Below, one piece after another: positions 16,048-18,115 of a stretch of 18,115 nt of DNA. This DNA comes from MED-G82 sp964342675. GTDB lineage: Bacteria; Pseudomonadota; Gammaproteobacteria; Magnimaribacterales; D2472. A program made the translations under genes and the position numbers. Positions within the stretch are counted from its first letter, which is position 1. Every line of letters begins with the position of its first letter. The notes beneath the pieces were generated by a model. The model saw only the letters and a program-made list of their open reading frames with translations, searched no databases and had not been told where the DNA came from. The DNA is taken from NCBI GenBank assembly GCA_964342675.1, contig CAYFFR010000029.1:1-18115 (forward strand). The letters run 5' to 3'.

Positions 16048-16646
16048 GATTTATTCACTTTTATTCCATCTATGATGATTTTTGTTAAAAAATTGCTTGT
16101 TTCCTCAGGAGTCTGTTTCAGATCCTTTAAAAGTTTCTTAGATAGAAAGTATCTACCAAGACCTCCCAAGAGAAGTGCTGTTGCTTGAGTATCAATATCT
16201 CTGATTTCTTTATTAGACTTGGCTTCATCTAGCAAGTTTTTAATTACTGTAGTTATGTATTGCTCATGATAGTCAACCATTGACTTAGAAGAATCTAGGC
16301 TATTAAGAGGTAAAGTAAATCTTTCCAATCTTGGCCCTACTGCCTGATTAGCAACAGTTAAGAAGCTTTCTAATTTTTTTATTGGAGATGAATGGACACT
16401 CATTGCATCCATTGCAATCTTTCCATGCTTTTTTAATACTCTATCAACTGTTGTAACTATTAATTCCTCTTTGCTTGGAGCAATTTCATATAGAGTTCTT
16501 AGCGAGATTTTTAATTTTTTTGCAAGATCAGACATTGTTAAGAAAGATTGCCCTTGATCGAGTATTTTTTCAAGCTCATCCATAATCTCAAGATGTCTTT
16601 TTCCAAGTTGTTGAGGATTTTTTGAAAGAGAAGCTTGCGATTTCAT
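16032..16646 (-). CDS. TetR/AcrR-family transcriptional regulator
   Basis: The 204-residue protein has an N-terminal helix-turn-helix around residues 17-65 (FLTMSDLAKKLKISLRTLYE), with the canonical hydrophobic-residue spacing of TetR proteins and a terminal PSKEELI motif. Residues 70-204 form a divergent ligand-binding, dimerising domain with no recognisable effector. It sits inside the operon, one base after the carboxylase stop and overlapping atuA by 16 bases. This resembles the arrangement in which AtuR controls atu genes, but autoregulation is an inference. The promoter it would bind lies beyond the right edge, so no operator can be judged. The HTH is Ser/Thr-rich and otherwise ordinary. 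Confidence 0.85.
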   Translation of the reverse strand: MKSQASLSKNPQQLGKRHLEIMDELEKILDQGQSFLTMSDLAKKLKISLRTLYEIAPSKEELIVTTVDRVLKKHGKIAMDAMSVHSSPIKKLESFLTVANQAVGPRLERFTLPLNSLDSSKSMVDYHEQYITTVIKNLLDEAKSNKEIRDIDTQATALLLGGLGRYFLSKKLLKDLKQTPEETSNFLTKIIIDGIKVNKSWPKT

Positions 16647-16647
16647 A

Positions 16648-18114
16648 CTACTTTCCTAGCACTAGTAGGGTGGCACCATTATCAACCTGATCACCGAGTC
16701 GAACCATTACCTTTGCTATTTTGCCAGATTCAGTTGCTTTGATTGAATGTTCCATTTTCATTGCTTCAATAATGACTAAAGTATCACCAGCTTTTACTTT
16801 ATTACCTTTTTTAACTTTTACGTCTATGACTTTTCCAGGCATTGGTGCTATTAAGCCTCCTTCAGGGACATCATTTCCAGGCTCTACAAATCTTGGTATT
16901 ACACTTGCACTTAAGTCACCAAATGGCATATTAATCTGGATCATATCTTTTGCCTCAGTCACTTGAGCATAAAATCTATAAGAATCTATTTCTATATCGA
17001 TTCCAGACCTATCGTAATGATGAATTTCACAAGAGGAACCCATAACATCATATAAATTATCTTTATTTAATTTATAAGTTACCTCGAGCTCATTTTGCAT
17101 AATCAGTAACTTAATTCTTTGCAAGGGCATTCTTCCATTGGTCCAATTTGCAGGCAAAAAACCTGTAACATTATCAGAGGCTCTATTTTGTTGAGCTTTC
17201 CATAAAGTAATTGCTATTGAGGTTTGATCTAGCTGATTTTTGGATAAATTCTTTTTGGATTCTAAAGTTTCACGCTTAATAAAATCCGTTGTAGTATTCC
17301 CATCTAAAAAACTTTCATTTCTTAAGCAAGAAATTAAAAATTGTCGATTTGTAACGACGCCTCCCATATGAGCTTTTTCAAGACCACGCACTAACTTATT
17401 AGCAGCATCAACTCTATTTGGAGCCCATGCAATCACTTTCGACAGCATTGGATCAAAATCTGTACCAATAATACTGCCTTGTTCCACGCCCGAATCCCAT
17501 CTTACATCTGAGGCATGGCTTATATCATAAGCATGTAAGGTCCCTATCTCAGGAAGAAAGTTGTTACTAGGATCTTCAGCATATAATCTTGCTTCAATTG
17601 CATGCCCATGCCAATCAATGTCATCTTGTGTAAATTCAAGCTGATCTCCTCTGGCTATCTTAATTTGCTCGGCAACTAAATCTATTCCTGTAACTTCTTC
17701 AGTGACAGGATGCTCAACTTGAAGTCTAGTGTTCACTTCCAGAAACCAAAATTCATTTGTTTTATCATCAAATAAGAATTCAACAGTTCCAGCAGAGCAG
17801 TATTTAATTTTTTTAGCTAATTGAACTGCAGCTTGGCCAATCTCATCTCTTAAAAGAGGATCAATTCTTGGAGAAGGCGATTCCTCAATGATTTTTTGAT
17901 GCCTTCTTTGTATTGAGCATTCTCGCTCTCCCAAATGAATAACATTGCCATGCTCATCCCCAATAACCTGAAAAACCGTGCTCCCAGAATTGTAAATTTG
18001 AAAAGATAAGCCTGTGCCTCGATGGTGTCTAAACCGCCACAAATTCCCCGCATTATCTGGGTCCTGTATGGTGAAATAGTTCTCCTGATCGTAAAGGTTT
18101 ACATTATCAGGGTC
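16648..18114 (-). CDS. Acyl-CoA carboxylase alpha subunit (biotin carboxylase + BCCP), 5' truncated, foreign end
   Basis: From about 17970 leftward this is the C-terminal two thirds of a biotin-dependent acyl-CoA carboxylase alpha subunit, of the MccA/LiuD/AtuF/PccA kind. The biotin carboxylase motifs are HLGERECSIQRRHQK, EVNTRLQVEHPVTEE and EARLYAED. A middle linker domain follows, and the biotinyl domain has EAMKMEH with the biotinylated Lys codon at 16756-16758. These enzymes carboxylate acyl-CoAs such as methylcrotonyl-, geranyl- or propionyl-CoA; the specificity cannot be told. Typical subunits are about 650-670 residues, so about 200 N-terminal residues (ATP-grasp start) are missing. 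From about 17970 to the window edge the same open frame encodes an unrelated, tail-fibre-like sequence. The beta subunit is not in the window. Confidence 0.85.
   Translation of the reverse strand, partial: DPDNVNLYDQENYFTIQDPDNAGNLWRFRHHRGTGLSFQIYNSGSTVFQVIGDEHGNVIHLGERECSIQRRHQKIIEESPSPRIDPLLRDEIGQAAVQLAKKIKYCSAGTVEFLFDDKTNEFWFLEVNTRLQVEHPVTEEVTGIDLVAEQIKIARGDQLEFTQDDIDWHGHAIEARLYAEDPSNNFLPEIGTLHAYDISHASDVRWDSGVEQGSIIGTDFDPMLSKVIAWAPNRVDAANKLVRGLEKAHMGGVVTNRQFLISCLRNESFLDGNTTTDFIKRETLESKKNLSKNQLDQTSIAITLWKAQQNRASDNVTGFLPANWTNGRMPLQRIKLLIMQNELEVTYKLNKDNLYDVMGSSCEIHHYDRSGIDIEIDSYRFYAQVTEAKDMIQINMPFGDLSASVIPRFVEPGNDVPEGGLIAPMPGKVIDVKVKKGNKVKAGDTLVIIEAMKMEHSIKATESGKIAKVMVRLGDQVDNGATLLVLGK
17968..18114 (-). 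other. Non-carboxylase sequence fused in frame to the carboxylase (possible chimeric junction)
   Basis: Upstream of FQVIGDEHGN the frame reads fibre-like sequence: DPDNVNLYDQENY, then a second DPDN 17 residues later, then RHHRGTG and YNSGSTVFQV. Biotin carboxylases have an ATP-grasp segment ending HIE(F/V)QV at this point, so homology stops abruptly at FQV. The DPDN codons form two near-identical 13-base blocks at 18051-18063 and 18102-18114. The SGSTVFQV style resembles phage tail-fibre or adhesin stalk repeats. I infer an assembly chimera or rearrangement rather than a genuine domain. Confidence 0.5.
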
Positions 18115-18115
18115 T

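Noticed and set aside
17850..18053. Alternative minus-strand frame beside the carboxylase, considered as the original frame before a frameshift
   Set aside because: Its translation lacks ATP-grasp or HIEFQV-like residues, so a frameshift does not restore the missing carboxylase N-terminus; a chimeric junction fits better.
1..18115. tRNA, rRNA, CRISPR array, insertion sequence or integrase
   Set aside because: None is seen: no cloverleaf-like segment, regularly spaced repeats, transposase motifs or terminal inverted repeats were noticed on either strand.

Overview
The window is AT-rich (roughly one third G+C by eye) and densely coded, with no gene-free stretch above about 115 bases. Protein family content (TadA, XthA, Prc with signal peptide, AtuA/acyl-CoA genes) and base composition suggest a marine, probably SAR86-like gammaproteobacterium; this is inference, because no marker gene is present. 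Both ends cut through genes, so this could be a complete metagenomic contig.

Region 1 (1-7198, + strand) looks like part of a surface-glycan island. It holds the end of an unrecognised gene, an SDR oxidoreductase, and then a tight four-gene run: an Asp-box (BNR/sialidase-like) protein, a formyltransferase with an extra N-terminal domain, a fusion of a PseF-type CMP-sugar synthetase with an aldo/keto reductase, and a fusion of an SpsF-type nucleotidyltransferase with a glutamate-1-semialdehyde-type (class III) aminotransferase. The last four genes overlap or lie 6 bases apart. Activation (two CTP-type transferases), amination, reduction and N-formylation capacities in one run point to a modified nonulosonic-acid-like or other CMP-activated sugar. 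The product cannot be named from this window, and no NeuB/PseI-type synthase is visible here.

Region 2 (7207-11163) is housekeeping: tadA (tRNA wobble adenosine deaminase) on +, converging on an overlapping xthA (exonuclease III) and prc (periplasmic tail-specific protease) pair on -, and a divergent 2-hydroxychromene-2-carboxylate isomerase/DsbA-like gene. This probably marks the chromosomal backbone bordering the glycan island.

Region 3 (11160-18115, - strand) is a compact catabolic operon resembling the Pseudomonas acyclic-terpene (atu) / leucine-isovalerate (liu) logic. In transcription order it holds a biotin-dependent acyl-CoA carboxylase alpha subunit (5' part missing), a TetR-family regulator, an AtuA-family protein, an enoyl-CoA hydratase-family protein, and two adjacent acyl-CoA dehydrogenases. 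The two dehydrogenases have complementary losses of catalytic and FAD-binding motifs, so they probably form one heteromeric enzyme. The extreme right end of the carboxylase frame does not resemble a biotin carboxylase. It looks like a fibre- or tail-type protein joined in frame near 17970, most simply an assembly chimera at a contig end.
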